A stretch of DNA of 34,386 nucleotides. Origin: Aestuarierythrobacter sp037968495 (GTDB lineage Bacteria; Pseudomonadota; Alphaproteobacteria; Sphingomonadales; Sphingomonadaceae). Shown here in pieces: positions 16,452-25,315 of the stretch; within the stretch, counting starts at the first letter, position 1, and each line of letters opens with the position of its first letter. The stretch is taken from positions 1 to 34,386 of the forward strand of contig JBBKVP010000003.1 in the NCBI GenBank assembly GCA_037968495.1, read 5' to 3'. The translations under genes were made by a program, and so were the position numbers. The notes under the pieces were generated by a model. It was not told where the DNA came from. It did not search any database and saw nothing but the letters and a program-made list of their open reading frames with translations.

Positions 16452-16472
16452 GGTTCGTCGCTTTTTCCGGAT

Positions 16473-17069
16473 TTAGAGCGGCAATAGCTGGGCGACCGGC
16501 GCAAAACTGCGCCGATGGAGCGGCGATGGCCCATGTTGTTGCAACGCGGCCATATGGTCCTTCGTCCCGTAACCCTTGTTCCGCTCCCAGCCATAATGGG
16601 GGTGGCTCTCCGCCGCTGCGCACATCACCCGGTCGCGGTATTCCTTGGCGATTATCGAGGCAGCCGAGATACATGGTTCGATCCCGTCCCCGCCCACGAT
16701 GGCGCGTGCAGCCCAGCGCCATTCTTCGCGCCGGCCGATGGGGGTCATATTGCCGTCGATCAGTACCTGGTCAGGCTCGCGCCCGAGCACCATACAAAGC
16801 TGCTCGACAGCCAGTGTCATCGCCAGCATCGTGGCACCGAAGATGTTGAGCCGGTCGATATCGTCCACATTGACTACACCAATCCCAAACGCGCAGCTCT
16901 CTCGAATTTTAGCCTCAAGCACGCCTCTGCGCTTGGCCGTCAACTTCTTGGAATCATCCAAACCTTCGGGACATGGCTTGCACAGCAGAACGGCAGACGC
17001 CACAACCGGGCCAGCCAGCGGCCCGCGGCCTGCCTCATCCACTCCGATGATCAGCCCTTCTTCGGCCAT
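16473..17069 (-). CDS. rnhB: Ribonuclease HII
   Basis: Cleaves the RNA strand of RNA-DNA hybrids and removes single misincorporated ribonucleotides. The catalytic DEAGRGPLAGPVVASAVLL motif is at the N-terminus, followed by LDDSKKL, the Asp in VLIDGN, and SIIAKEYRD, HPHYGWERNKGYGT and HRRSFAPV, all typical of type 2 RNase H. The ATG at 17069 gives a 198-residue protein, the usual size; an upstream ATG at 17108 would add 13 residues and overlap the divergent gene's start codon. No strong ribosome site marks either start. It lies upstream of ccrM on the same strand. Confidence 0.93.
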   Translation of the reverse strand: MAEEGLIIGVDEAGRGPLAGPVVASAVLLCKPCPEGLDDSKKLTAKRRGVLEAKIRESCAFGIGVVNVDDIDRLNIFGATMLAMTLAVEQLCMVLGREPDQVLIDGNMTPIGRREEWRWAARAIVGGDGIEPCISAASIIAKEYRDRVMCAAAESHPHYGWERNKGYGTKDHMAALQQHGPSPLHRRSFAPVAQLLPL

Positions 17070-17106
17070 TTCGGCACCAAATCCGTTGTGAGGTGTTCCA
17101 GCTAAC

Positions 17107-18288
17107 ATGATCAAACAAACGCTCCAGGCCTCCATGCTCCTATCCTCCGCCTCACTGCTGCTCGCAAGCTGCGGTGCCGTGGCGAACGGGGAAAACACTC
17201 CAGACGTCGCATCGTCTTCAGCAGATGTAGATGCAGGCGAACCGTTCGTCAGCGCCGAAATGGGCCGGTTCGAGGAGCCATGGGCGGCAGCTTTCGTCCC
17301 CGGTACGGAAATGCTCGTCATTACCGAAAAGGGCGGCAAGATCGCCGGATTTAATGCCGCAAATAGGACGACAGTATCCTTCGCCGGAGCGCCAGAAGTT
17401 GATTATGGCGGACAAGGCGGCTTGGGCGACATCGCTTTCCTACCAAGTGAAACCGCAAATATGCTCACTCCGCGAACCATTTTCTTAAGCTGGGCGGAAG
17501 CAGGCGAAGGCAAGACACGCGGCGCAGTAGTCGGCAAAGGCATGATGACTTGCGAGAGCCAGCAAGCTTGCGAAATCCGCGATCTCGAAGTCATCTGGCG
17601 GCAAGATAAGGTCGAAGGGCGCGGCCATTATTCACACCGCATAGCCTTCTCGCCTGACGAGCAATATCTCTATATCGCCTCGGGTGAGCGGCAGAAGAAA
17701 ACCCCGGCACAGGACCTGTCGAACAATCTTGGCACTATCGTGAGGCTGATGCTCAACGGGCAGCCAGCAGCAGGCAACCCTTTCGCCGATCGCGGATCGC
17801 CCGCCGACCAGATTTGGACCTATGGCCATCGCAATATCCTCGGAATGCAGTTTGATGATCAGGGCCGGCTTTGGGAAGTGGAACACGGCCCAGCGGGCGG
17901 TGACGAATTCAATCTGGTCAAAGAAGGCCAGAATTACGGTTGGCCAATTGTTTCCAACGGCAAGGACTATAACGGAACCGCCATTCCCGATCATTCGACC
18001 CGGCCAGAATTTGCGGCACCGGCAGTGGGATGGACGCCCGTTATCGCACCCGGAAACTTCATTTTCTACGATGGTGACATGTTTGGTGCGTGGAAAGGCG
18101 ATGCTTTGATTGCGGGCTTGAAGTCTGAAGCCATCGTGCGCGTCACGATAGACGGCGAAACAGCGACCGAGACAGGCCGTTACGATATGAGCTTGCGCAT
18201 TCGTCAGATCGTGCAGGGGCCCGATGGTGCCATCTGGGTACTCGAAGACGGCGAGAACGCCCGCCTGCTGAAACTTACGCCTCGGTGA
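17107..18288 (+). CDS. PQQ-dependent sugar dehydrogenase-like lipoprotein (YliI/Asd type)
   Basis: 393 residues with a lipoprotein signal (MIKQTLQASMLLSSASLLLASC, Cys at 22) and a beta-propeller resembling soluble PQQ aldose sugar dehydrogenase. Conserved features include GGQGGLGDIAF, the GRGHYSHRIAFSPD stretch carrying the catalytic-type histidine, YIASGER, GTIVRL, WTYGHRNILGMQFD and EVEHGPAGGDEFN. These point to periplasmic oxidation of sugars or related alcohols using PQQ. The specific substrate is unknown. AGGTG lies 11 bases before the ATG. The start is only 37 bases from the rnhB start on the opposite strand. Confidence 0.9.
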   Translation: MIKQTLQASMLLSSASLLLASCGAVANGENTPDVASSSADVDAGEPFVSAEMGRFEEPWAAAFVPGTEMLVITEKGGKIAGFNAANRTTVSFAGAPEVDYGGQGGLGDIAFLPSETANMLTPRTIFLSWAEAGEGKTRGAVVGKGMMTCESQQACEIRDLEVIWRQDKVEGRGHYSHRIAFSPDEQYLYIASGERQKKTPAQDLSNNLGTIVRLMLNGQPAAGNPFADRGSPADQIWTYGHRNILGMQFDDQGRLWEVEHGPAGGDEFNLVKEGQNYGWPIVSNGKDYNGTAIPDHSTRPEFAAPAVGWTPVIAPGNFIFYDGDMFGAWKGDALIAGLKSEAIVRVTIDGETATETGRYDMSLRIRQIVQGPDGAIWVLEDGENARLLKLTPR

Positions 18289-18343
18289 CATAAAGCCTTT
18301 TGCAGTTGGCAAAGTGTGCGTGGCCACTTAACGGCCCGCGCTC

Positions 18344-18859
18344 ATGGCTAATATTATCCCCCTCGACGGCGTTGATGCCGAATTGGTTGAAGAACTGCTT
18401 GATGCAGCTTTTGGTTCTGACCGGCGTAAACGTACAGCATACCGTATCCGCGAGGGGCAGGAATTTCTCCCGCCGCTTAGTTTCGCCGCGCTGGACGAAG
18501 AAGATATGCTGGCAGGCACAATTCAAGCGTGGCCTGTCGCGCTGACTGACGAGGAAGGCCGCCGTCACCCAATGGTTATGGTCGGTCCTGTTGCCGTGCT
18601 GCCAGACAAGCAGAACGATGGTTACGGAAAGGCGCTGATGCTGGCGACGCTGGGCGGGATGGCCGACGATGCCGCCCTGCCACAGATCATGATCGGCGAT
18701 CCCGAATATTACGAGCGCTTCTTCGACTTTACCGCCGCCCATACGAGCGGCTGGCGCTGCCCGGGTCCTTTTGAGCAAGAGCGCCTGCTGGTTCGCACAG
18801 CCAATCCCACGGTTCTGCCGACAAGTGGAATGCTGGGTCCTTGGGATGTGCCCAATTAA
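18344..18859 (+). CDS. GNAT-family N-acetyltransferase
   Basis: 171 residues, close to the YhbS-type acetyltransferases. The acetyl-CoA motif region is VGPVAVLPDKQNDGYGKALM (about 85-104), matching the family's V-x-P-x-x-Q-x-x-G-x-G/A pattern with one acidic change. A downstream IMIGDPEYYERFFDF fits the motif B segment. The substrate is unknown. The C-terminus ends in LGPWDVPN. It is followed after 46 bases by the DUF1285 gene, so they may form one transcript. Confidence 0.85.
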   Translation: MANIIPLDGVDAELVEELLDAAFGSDRRKRTAYRIREGQEFLPPLSFAALDEEDMLAGTIQAWPVALTDEEGRRHPMVMVGPVAVLPDKQNDGYGKALMLATLGGMADDAALPQIMIGDPEYYERFFDFTAAHTSGWRCPGPFEQERLLVRTANPTVLPTSGMLGPWDVPN

Positions 18860-18905
18860 GTCTGCTAACTAGACCAGACCGCAGCGCTGTGGCATCCGCA
18901 TTGCA

Positions 18906-19454
18906 ATGCCTTACGAGCCGCCACCCGAACTTGCCGGACTATCGCTGCGTCAGATTGCGGAAGCGGTCGAGGCGCGCAAGCTGCCGCCCGTGGATCAGTG
19001 GTCGCCCGACAATAGCGGTGAAAGCGAGATGTGCATCGCAAGGGATGGCAAGTGGTTTCATCAGGGCAGCGAAATAACGCGGCCCGCCATGGTCCGCGCA
19101 TTTGCCTCACTTTTAATCCGTGACGACGCTGACCAGCATTGGCTCATGACGCCCTATCAAATGCTGACGATCGAGGTTGAGGACGCGGCGTTTATAGCAG
19201 TCGACATGCACGTGAGCGAAGGCGCATTGGCTTTTCGGCTTAACACGGATGATCTGGTCGTTGCAGGCCCTGAAAACCCGCTGATCGCTCGCGGTGATCC
19301 TGATACGCCGTCGCTCTATCTGGCCGTCCGCCATGGCTGCGAGGCGCGGCTGAACCGCAGCACTTACGCGCAGATTGCCGAACATGCCGCTTCTTTGGGC
19401 GACGATTGGAAGGTCGCCAGCCAAGGCGTCCAATTCACATTGGTGCCTGAATGA
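18906..19454 (+). CDS. DUF1285 domain protein
   Basis: 182 residues matching the DUF1285 family: LSLRQIAEAVEARKLPPVDQW at the start, a central GKWFHQGSEITRPAMVRAFASLL and LMTPYQMLTIEVEDAAFIAV. The function of the family is unknown. The first gene of a tight three-gene unit, its stop overlaps the Nudix start (ATGA) and the Nudix stop overlaps the CCA-enzyme start. The ribosome site before its ATG is weak, so a short or leaderless transcript is possible. Confidence 0.87.
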   Translation: MPYEPPPELAGLSLRQIAEAVEARKLPPVDQWSPDNSGESEMCIARDGKWFHQGSEITRPAMVRAFASLLIRDDADQHWLMTPYQMLTIEVEDAAFIAVDMHVSEGALAFRLNTDDLVVAGPENPLIARGDPDTPSLYLAVRHGCEARLNRSTYAQIAEHAASLGDDWKVASQGVQFTLVPE

Positions 19455-20056
19455 GCGCGCTGTTTGACGAGTTGCACAGGCTCCACCGAGCCGGGCATGA
19501 TGTGGATATCCACGATCTGCTCGACGATGCAGGCCTTGGTCCCGATGAGACCACCCGAGAGGCCGCCGTTCTAATAGCCATAACCGACCGCCCTCGCCCC
19601 GGCATGCTGCTGACGCAGCGGCCTGACACGATGGCTGACCATCCCGGACAGGTCGCATTCCCCGGCGGAAAGATCGAGCCAGGCGAAAACGCCGTCGAGG
19701 CCGCCTTGCGCGAAGCCGAAGAGGAACTCGGCATTTCCCGCGATGCAGTGCGCGTGATTGGCCCGACCGACCTGTTCAACACCGGTAGCGGTTTTGCTGT
19801 CACACCTGTGCTTGCAGTCGTGCCGCATGATATTTCGATTGCTCCCGACCCCGGCGAAGTCGCTGACTGGTTCGAACCGCCGCTCGATTTCGTAGTCGAT
19901 CCCGCCAACCGTTCTGCGCATCAAGCATTCTGGAAGGGTGAGAACCGGCACTATTACCAGATCAACTGGGAGGGTTACCGGATTTGGGGTGTGACCGCCG
20001 CGATCATCGCCAACCTATCACGCCGGATCGACTGGAAGGGGCTGATTGATGGCTAA
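19451..20056 (+). CDS. CoA pyrophosphatase-type Nudix hydrolase
   Basis: 201 residues with a full Nudix box at 73-95 (GKIEPGE...REAEEELGI, fitting GX5EX7REUXEEXGU). Just before it, LLTQRPDTMADHPGQVAFPGG is the NuCoA signature that marks CoA and related acyl-CoA diphosphatases (NudL/UPF0035). It probably splits CoA or oxidised CoA into phosphopantetheine and 3',5'-ADP. ATGA overlaps the DUF1285 stop, and its last bases overlap the next start by 8. The DUF1285-Nudix-CCA arrangement may be a conserved alphaproteobacterial cluster. Confidence 0.92.
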   Translation: MSALFDELHRLHRAGHDVDIHDLLDDAGLGPDETTREAAVLIAITDRPRPGMLLTQRPDTMADHPGQVAFPGGKIEPGENAVEAALREAEEELGISRDAVRVIGPTDLFNTGSGFAVTPVLAVVPHDISIAPDPGEVADWFEPPLDFVVDPANRSAHQAFWKGENRHYYQINWEGYRIWGVTAAIIANLSRRIDWKGLIDG

Positions 20057-21227
20057 CACTCTTCCCGCCGCCGAATGGACCAAGCGCGCCGCCCTCGCCG
20101 CGCTAGTGGCCGCGCTTGGTGAGGGCAATGCCCGCTGGGTAGGCGGCGCGGTGCGCGACACACTGCTCGGCTCGCCGGTCAGCGATATTGATTGCGCCAC
20201 GACGCTTCTGCCCGAAGAAGTTATCGCGCGCCTGAAAGGCGCGCGCATTCGTACCGTGCCGACCGGACTTGCCCATGGAACCGTTACAGCGCTTGTCGAA
20301 GGCGGCAATGTCGAGATCACCACCCTGCGCCATGACGTCAGCACCGATGGTCGCCGCGCTACGGTCAAATTCGCCAATGACTGGAGGGACGACGCAGCCC
20401 GCCGTGATTTTACGATCAACGCTCTCTATGCCGATCCCGATACGCTGGAGGTTCACGACTATTTCGGCGGCTTGGCCGATCTGGAGGCGCGAACGGTGCG
20501 CTTCATCGGCGATGCCCGCGAACGCATCCGTGAGGATCACCTGCGGATCCTGCGCTACTTCCGCTTTCAGGCGCGCTTCGGCGCTGATCCGGATGCCGAG
20601 GCTGAGGAAGCCTGCAGCGAACTCGTGGGAACGCTGAAGGCGCTGTCGCGTGAACGGGTCGGATGGGAACTACTCAATCTGCTTGGCCTGCCGGACTCCG
20701 CCCCCACTGTGCAGCGGATGTTTGAGCTGGGCGTGCTGCAGGTCGTGCTGCCGGAAAGCGGCAAGCGCGAACTCACGAAGCTTGCAGCATTGATCGAAGC
20801 AGAGCGCCGCACGGACACCCCGCCCGATGGCCTTCGCCGCCTTGCCGCGTTGCTGCCCGCCCTGCCCAACATCGCAGTGTCGGTTGGCAAGCGATTGCGC
20901 CTTTCGCGCCAGCAATGCGGCCGCTTGGCCTGCGCTGCGGAGCGCAATGACCAAGATCACGCTGACCCGCGCGCCCTCGCCTACCGCGAAGGGGCCAAAT
21001 GTGCGGCGGACCGCTTGCTGTTGGCGGACAGCGATCTGTCAGCCCTTTCCGGCTGGGACATTCCTGAATTCCCGCTCAAAGGCGGTGCCATAATACAACA
21101 TGGAATCAAGCCGGGTCCGCAAGTTGCGCGGCTTTTGAGCGAAATAGAGGACCAATGGATCGCCGAGGGCTTTCCTGAAGAACCCCGCGTTTCCGCCATT
21201 CTTGAGTCCAAACTCGCGCAAGAGTGA
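20049..21227 (+). CDS. cca: CCA tRNA nucleotidyltransferase
   Basis: Adds or repairs the 3' CCA end of tRNAs. The nucleotidyltransferase head is clear: WVGGAVRDTLLG, the metal-binding DID in SDIDCATTL, the ARRDFTINALYADP segment, and RRDFTxNA followed by IGDARERIREDHLRILRYFRFQ. The C-terminal half is helical, as in class II enzymes. About 392 residues is normal. The ATG at 20049, preceded by AAGGGG, overlaps the Nudix gene by 8 bases; an in-frame TTG just upstream is less likely. Its 3' end is followed by a 242-base gap. Confidence 0.93.
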   Translation: MANTLPAAEWTKRAALAALVAALGEGNARWVGGAVRDTLLGSPVSDIDCATTLLPEEVIARLKGARIRTVPTGLAHGTVTALVEGGNVEITTLRHDVSTDGRRATVKFANDWRDDAARRDFTINALYADPDTLEVHDYFGGLADLEARTVRFIGDARERIREDHLRILRYFRFQARFGADPDAEAEEACSELVGTLKALSRERVGWELLNLLGLPDSAPTVQRMFELGVLQVVLPESGKRELTKLAALIEAERRTDTPPDGLRRLAALLPALPNIAVSVGKRLRLSRQQCGRLACAAERNDQDHADPRALAYREGAKCAADRLLLADSDLSALSGWDIPEFPLKGGAIIQHGIKPGPQVARLLSEIEDQWIAEGFPEEPRVSAILESKLAQE

Positions 21228-21429
21228 AACTTAAATGCGCAAGTTAATTGCGCTTTCATTAAGCACCCCCTACATGGACGTTAACGACCGGCGCGGAATG
21301 ATCCGCGCTATCGACTGCGAGCGTGAACCTAGCCGACAAGAAATGGCCAAGGTCCCGCAGCGATCAATTGGGTACGTTCCTACGTAAAGCTTCCCCCTCA
21401 CGCTTGGGTCGCCGAATGACCCCCGCGCC

Positions 21430-21444
21430 CGGACTCTGAGTCCG
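21430..21444. promoter_or_regulatory. Palindrome made of two GANTC sites before the helicase gene
   Basis: Inside the 242-base gap upstream of the helicase, CGGACTC-T-GAGTCCG is a perfect 7-base inverted repeat with a one-base centre. It contains two GANTC sites (21432-21436 and 21438-21442) and ends 25 bases before the ATG. It could respond to CcrM methylation, be a repressor site or fold in the leader. The rest of the gap shows three TTAA motifs (around 21230-21290) but no confident promoter. Confidence 0.5.
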
Positions 21445-21469
21445 TTTGGCGCACACTGAGAGTATATCT

Positions 21470-22852
21470 ATGTCTTATTTCGAAGAGCTCGGCCTTGCCG
21501 AGCCTATTCTGCGCGCTTTGAAGTCGAAGGGGTATGATACCCCTACGCCGATCCAGCGCGAGAGCATTCCTGCACTGATGCAGGGCCGCGACCTTTTGGG
21601 CATCGCCCAGACCGGTACCGGCAAAACGGCCGCATTCGCGCTGCCATCGCTGCACAAGCTGGCGCAGGGCAATGTTAAGCCCAAGCCTGCCGCCTGCCGC
21701 ATGCTGATCCTTTCGCCAACGCGCGAGTTGGCTGCGCAGATCGCCGAGAACATGCGCTTCTATGCCAAGAACCTGCCGCTTTCGATCCAGTGCATTTTTG
21801 GCGGTGTTCCCGCCAGCAAGCAGGCTCGCAAGTTAGTCAATGGTTGTGACGTTCTGGTGGCAACACCGGGCCGCTTGATCGACCTAGTCGAGCAGCGCGC
21901 ACTAACACTTGGTAACGTGGAAATCTTTGTCCTCGACGAAGCTGACCAGATGATGGACCTCGGTTTCATCAAGCCGCTCACCCGCATCGCCAACATGCTT
22001 CCGAAAGAGCGCCAGAGCCTGTTTTTCAGCGCGACCATGCCGAAAGCTATTGCCGATCTCGGCAAGCGCTTCATCAACAATCCCGTGCGCGTCGAAGTTG
22101 CCCCGCAGTCCACGACTGCCGAACGCGTCGAGCAATATTGCACGCATATCAATCAGGCTGAAAAGCAGGCGCTTCTTACTCTGTCGCTTCGCAAAGGTAT
22201 CGCCAATGGCGAGATCGAAAGCGCTTTGGTGTTCACCCGCACGAAGCACGGTGCTGACCGCGTTGTGCGCCATCTAATCTCGGCAGGCATCAATGCCGCC
22301 GCCATCCACGGTAACAAGACGCAGGCCCAGCGCACGCGCGCACTCGACGGCTTCCGCCGCGGTGCAGTGCCTGTTCTGGTGGCAACCGACATTGCCGCAC
22401 GCGGCATCGATGTTCCCGGCGTGAGCGTGGTGTTCAACTTCGAAATCCCGAATGTTGCCGAACAATATGTCCACCGAATCGGCCGCACGGCCCGCGCTGG
22501 TAAGGGCGGCATGGCAATCAGCTATATCGCTCCGGACGAGCGTCCATACATCCGCGACATCGAAAAGCTGACCGGCCTGCGCCTTACGCCAGTGCCGTTG
22601 ATCGAAGACTTCCAAGCGCAAGCAAGGTCCTTGCCAGCGCCTGCCAAGAAAGCATCCGGCGGCGAATATGCTGGCGGACGCGGCGGACGCCCAGGTGGCG
22701 GCGGCGGTAATCGCGGCGGCCGTCCTGGCGGCGGCGGTGGCGGCAATCGCGGGCGCGGCGGCTCCGGCGGCGGCAAAAGCTACGGCGGAGGCGGTAAGAA
22801 AACCTACTCAGCCAAGCCAGCCGGCAGCGGACAGCGCCAACGCAGCAGCTAA
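21470..22852 (+). CDS. DEAD-box ATP-dependent RNA helicase (RhlE-like)
   Basis: 460 residues. The Q motif is GYDTPTPIQRESIP; Walker A is AQTGTGKT (46-53); motif Ib TPGR; motif II DEAD (156-159); SAT (187-189); and motif VI HRIGRTARAGKGG in the second domain. The last ~60 residues are a low-complexity Gly/Arg tail (GGRGGRPGGGGGNRGGR...), usual in RhlE-type helicases and likely to bind RNA. I chose the ATG at 21470 (MSYFEELGL), which starts the conserved domain; an upstream TTG is weaker. The gene is followed by a strong terminator. Confidence 0.93.
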   Translation: MSYFEELGLAEPILRALKSKGYDTPTPIQRESIPALMQGRDLLGIAQTGTGKTAAFALPSLHKLAQGNVKPKPAACRMLILSPTRELAAQIAENMRFYAKNLPLSIQCIFGGVPASKQARKLVNGCDVLVATPGRLIDLVEQRALTLGNVEIFVLDEADQMMDLGFIKPLTRIANMLPKERQSLFFSATMPKAIADLGKRFINNPVRVEVAPQSTTAERVEQYCTHINQAEKQALLTLSLRKGIANGEIESALVFTRTKHGADRVVRHLISAGINAAAIHGNKTQAQRTRALDGFRRGAVPVLVATDIAARGIDVPGVSVVFNFEIPNVAEQYVHRIGRTARAGKGGMAISYIAPDERPYIRDIEKLTGLRLTPVPLIEDFQAQARSLPAPAKKASGGEYAGGRGGRPGGGGGNRGGRPGGGGGGNRGRGGSGGGKSYGGGGKKTYSAKPAGSGQRQRSS

Positions 22853-22859
22853 TGAAAAA

Positions 22860-22890
22860 GGCCCTCCCTTAAACCGGAGGGCCTTTTTTT
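22860..22890. terminator. Bidirectional intrinsic terminator
   Basis: GGCCCTCC (22860-22867) and GGAGGGCC (22876-22883) form an 8-base stem with an 8-base loop, followed by seven T on the plus strand and five A before the stem, which read as T on the minus strand. It ends the helicase gene and parC, which converge here. Confidence 0.92.
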
Positions 22891-22893
22891 GGC

Positions 22894-25215
22894 TCAGAAC
22901 TTATTGTCGCGCGGGAAGCCTTGCGGCGGCAGGCGGCCAGCCGCACCGCGCGCGACTTTCCACTGCCAAACGTCCTTTTCATTGCGGGTCCGGTCGCCCT
23001 TGCCGCCCATCGCCCAGCTTAGACCCTCTTCGAGCGTGAGCGTGGTCGCATCGGACAATCCGCCATCGCGGTAACGCTGAAGCATCACGCCCTGTCCGCG
23101 TACCAAAACCGGCAGTTCCTCCATATTGAAGATCACCAGCTTTCGGTTGTCGCCCACGACCGCGACATGGTCATGTTCGGGCGCGATTTCGTGAACCACG
23201 ACCAGCTTGACACCCGGCTTCAGGTTCACGACCTGACGACCTTTCTTTGTTTCGGCGAGTAGTTCGGAAGTCTGGGCGGCAAAGCCTTTGCCGTTTGAAC
23301 TAGCGAACAGCATCTGACCGTCAGGCTTATGGACCACCAGGCCGACAATATCGGCCTCGGCATCGATATCCAGCGTATTGCGGATCGGTTCGCCAAAGCC
23401 GCGCCCACCGGGAAGCTTGTCGCCGCCCAATGTGAACACCCGGCCATTATTGGCGATCAGCAGCAACTTGTCCGTCGTCTGGGCGTGAAGCGCGAAGGCC
23501 GGACCGTCGCCCTCCTTATATTTGAAGTCTCCCATTCCATCGTCCGTCGCCAGATCGATGTGGCCCTTAGCACCGCGTATCCAGCCCTTTTCGGAAAGGA
23601 TCACCGTCACCGGTTCCTTCTCGATCATCGCATCCATGCTGAATTCTATTGCAGGAGCAGCCTCGGCAATTGTTGTACGGCGTTTGCCAAGCAGCGTATC
23701 CTCACCATATTCCTTGCGCAAAGCAGTCAGGTCACGCTTCAGGCGCGTACGCTGGCGAGCGGGCGAACTCAGCAGAGTTTCCAGCCCTTCGCGCTCGGTC
23801 AGCAAATCATCACGCTCACCGCGCAGCTGTATTTCTTCCAGCTTGCGCAAAGACCGCAGCCGCATGTTGAGGATAGCTTCGGCTTGCCTGTCGGTAAGCT
23901 CGAATTCCTTCATCATGATCGGCTTGGGCTCATCCTCCGTACGGATGATCTCGATCACGCGGTCGAGATTGAGGAAGGCCTTGATATAGCCTTCGACCAG
24001 TTCCAGCCGCGCGGCGATCTTGTCGAGCCGATGCTGCGTGCGGCGCTGGAGGATTTCGATCTGATTGGCAGTCCAACTGCCGAGCAGTTCCTTGAGGCCC
24101 ATCACCATCGGTGTGCGGCCCGTGCCCGGCTTCGCGTCCAGCACGTTAAGGTTCAGACCAAACCGCGTTTCCAGATCGGTTAGCTTATACAGCGATTCCT
24201 TGAGCAATTCGGGATCGACATTACGGTTCTTGGGCACAAGCACGAGACGGATTTTCTCGTCGCTTTCGTCGCGCACATCCTCAAGGATCGGCAACTTCTT
24301 GTCGGCGATCAGTTGGGCGATCTGTTCGATCAGCTTACCCTTCTGCACCTGATACGGAATCTCGCTGATGACGAGCTGATATTGCCCGCCGCCTAGCCGC
24401 TCGATGCCCGCGTCCTTATCTTCCTGCTTCTCCGCCTCAGCCGACTGGAAGCGCCCGCGAATACGGAAGCTGCCGCGCCCAGTTTCATAGGCGTGGGAAA
24501 TCACCTCGGGGCTGTCGACGATCATGCCGCCGGTTGGCAGGTCAGGTCCATGGAACAGTTTCATTAGGCGCGGATGTTCGACATGCGGATTGTCGATCAG
24601 CTCTAGCGTGACGTCGATAATCTCGGCGACATTGTGGCTCGGGATATTGGTCGCCATGCCAACAGCAATACCGCTGGCCCCATTGGCGAGCAGATTGGGG
24701 AACAGCCCAGGCATCAGCTCCGGCTCTTCATCCTCATTGTTATACGTCGGGATGAAATCGACCGTGCCCTCGTCCAGCCCGGCCATCAGGCTCATCGCGG
24801 TCTTTGTCAGGCGCGCTTCTGTATAGCGGTAAGCAGCGGCATTATCCCCGTCGATATTGCCGAAGTTGCCCTGCCCCTCGACCAGTGGATAACGCAGCGA
24901 GAAGTCCTGCGCGAGGCGGACCATCGCGTCATAGGCCGCGGTGTCGCCATGCGGATGATATTTACCGATCACCTCGCCCACGACGCGGGCTGATTTCTTG
25001 TAATTGTTGCTCGGGTCCAGCTTTAGCTGGCGCATGGTCCACAGCAGGCGGCGGTGGACTGGCTTCAGACCGTCCCGAAGATCAGGCAGCGAACGCGCAG
25101 TAATCGTCGACAGCGCATAGACGAGATAGCGTTCTTCCAGCGCGGAATCGAACGGCGCGTCGACAATCGAGTCGAACGGATCGGAGTCAGGTTTTTCAAT
25201 ATCAGTGGTCGCCAT
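22894..25215 (-). CDS. parC: DNA topoisomerase IV subunit A
   Basis: 773 residues. The subunit cleaves and rejoins DNA to unlink daughter chromosomes, with ParE as partner (not in this window). N-terminal features are ARSLPDLRDGLKPVHRR, the KYHPHGDTAAYDAM helix, and the catalytic Tyr131 in RYTEARL. The quinolone-determining positions carry Thr and Asp (GDTAAYDAM), probably the wild-type form in this group. GQGNFGNIDGDNAAAYRYTEARL, and the absence of a long GyrA-type tail with the GyrA box, support ParC rather than GyrA. The C-terminus ends QGFPRDNKF. It is divergent from the stress promoter at 25256. Confidence 0.95.
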   Translation of the reverse strand: MATTDIEKPDSDPFDSIVDAPFDSALEERYLVYALSTITARSLPDLRDGLKPVHRRLLWTMRQLKLDPSNNYKKSARVVGEVIGKYHPHGDTAAYDAMVRLAQDFSLRYPLVEGQGNFGNIDGDNAAAYRYTEARLTKTAMSLMAGLDEGTVDFIPTYNNEDEEPELMPGLFPNLLANGASGIAVGMATNIPSHNVAEIIDVTLELIDNPHVEHPRLMKLFHGPDLPTGGMIVDSPEVISHAYETGRGSFRIRGRFQSAEAEKQEDKDAGIERLGGGQYQLVISEIPYQVQKGKLIEQIAQLIADKKLPILEDVRDESDEKIRLVLVPKNRNVDPELLKESLYKLTDLETRFGLNLNVLDAKPGTGRTPMVMGLKELLGSWTANQIEILQRRTQHRLDKIAARLELVEGYIKAFLNLDRVIEIIRTEDEPKPIMMKEFELTDRQAEAILNMRLRSLRKLEEIQLRGERDDLLTEREGLETLLSSPARQRTRLKRDLTALRKEYGEDTLLGKRRTTIAEAAPAIEFSMDAMIEKEPVTVILSEKGWIRGAKGHIDLATDDGMGDFKYKEGDGPAFALHAQTTDKLLLIANNGRVFTLGGDKLPGGRGFGEPIRNTLDIDAEADIVGLVVHKPDGQMLFASSNGKGFAAQTSELLAETKKGRQVVNLKPGVKLVVVHEIAPEHDHVAVVGDNRKLVIFNMEELPVLVRGQGVMLQRYRDGGLSDATTLTLEEGLSWAMGGKGDRTRNEKDVWQWKVARGAAGRLPPQGFPRDNKF

Positions 25216-25255
25216 GCTGCTCGCCTTATCAGTGAAACAGCTTGCGGAACAATGC

Positions 25256-25281
25256 GGAACGTATCGCCTTCCCCAGCCGTT
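25256..25281 (+). promoter_or_regulatory. EcfG-type general stress promoter
   Basis: GGAAC at 25256-25260 and CGTT at 25278-25281 with a 17-base spacer match the alphaproteobacterial EcfG consensus GGAAC-N16/17-CGTT exactly. It lies 35 bases upstream of the likely start of the DJ-1/PfpI gene, and on the opposite strand from parC. Spacing to the gene is right for a transcription start and short leader. Confidence 0.75.
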
Positions 25282-25315
25282 AGAAGGTCATACATAAAAC
25301 AAGGGGATAGCATTT

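Noticed and set aside
21233..21260. Three TTAA motifs after the CCA gene, considered as CtrA boxes
   Set aside because: The spacings between them are 9 and 11 bases, not the 7 that CtrA requires.
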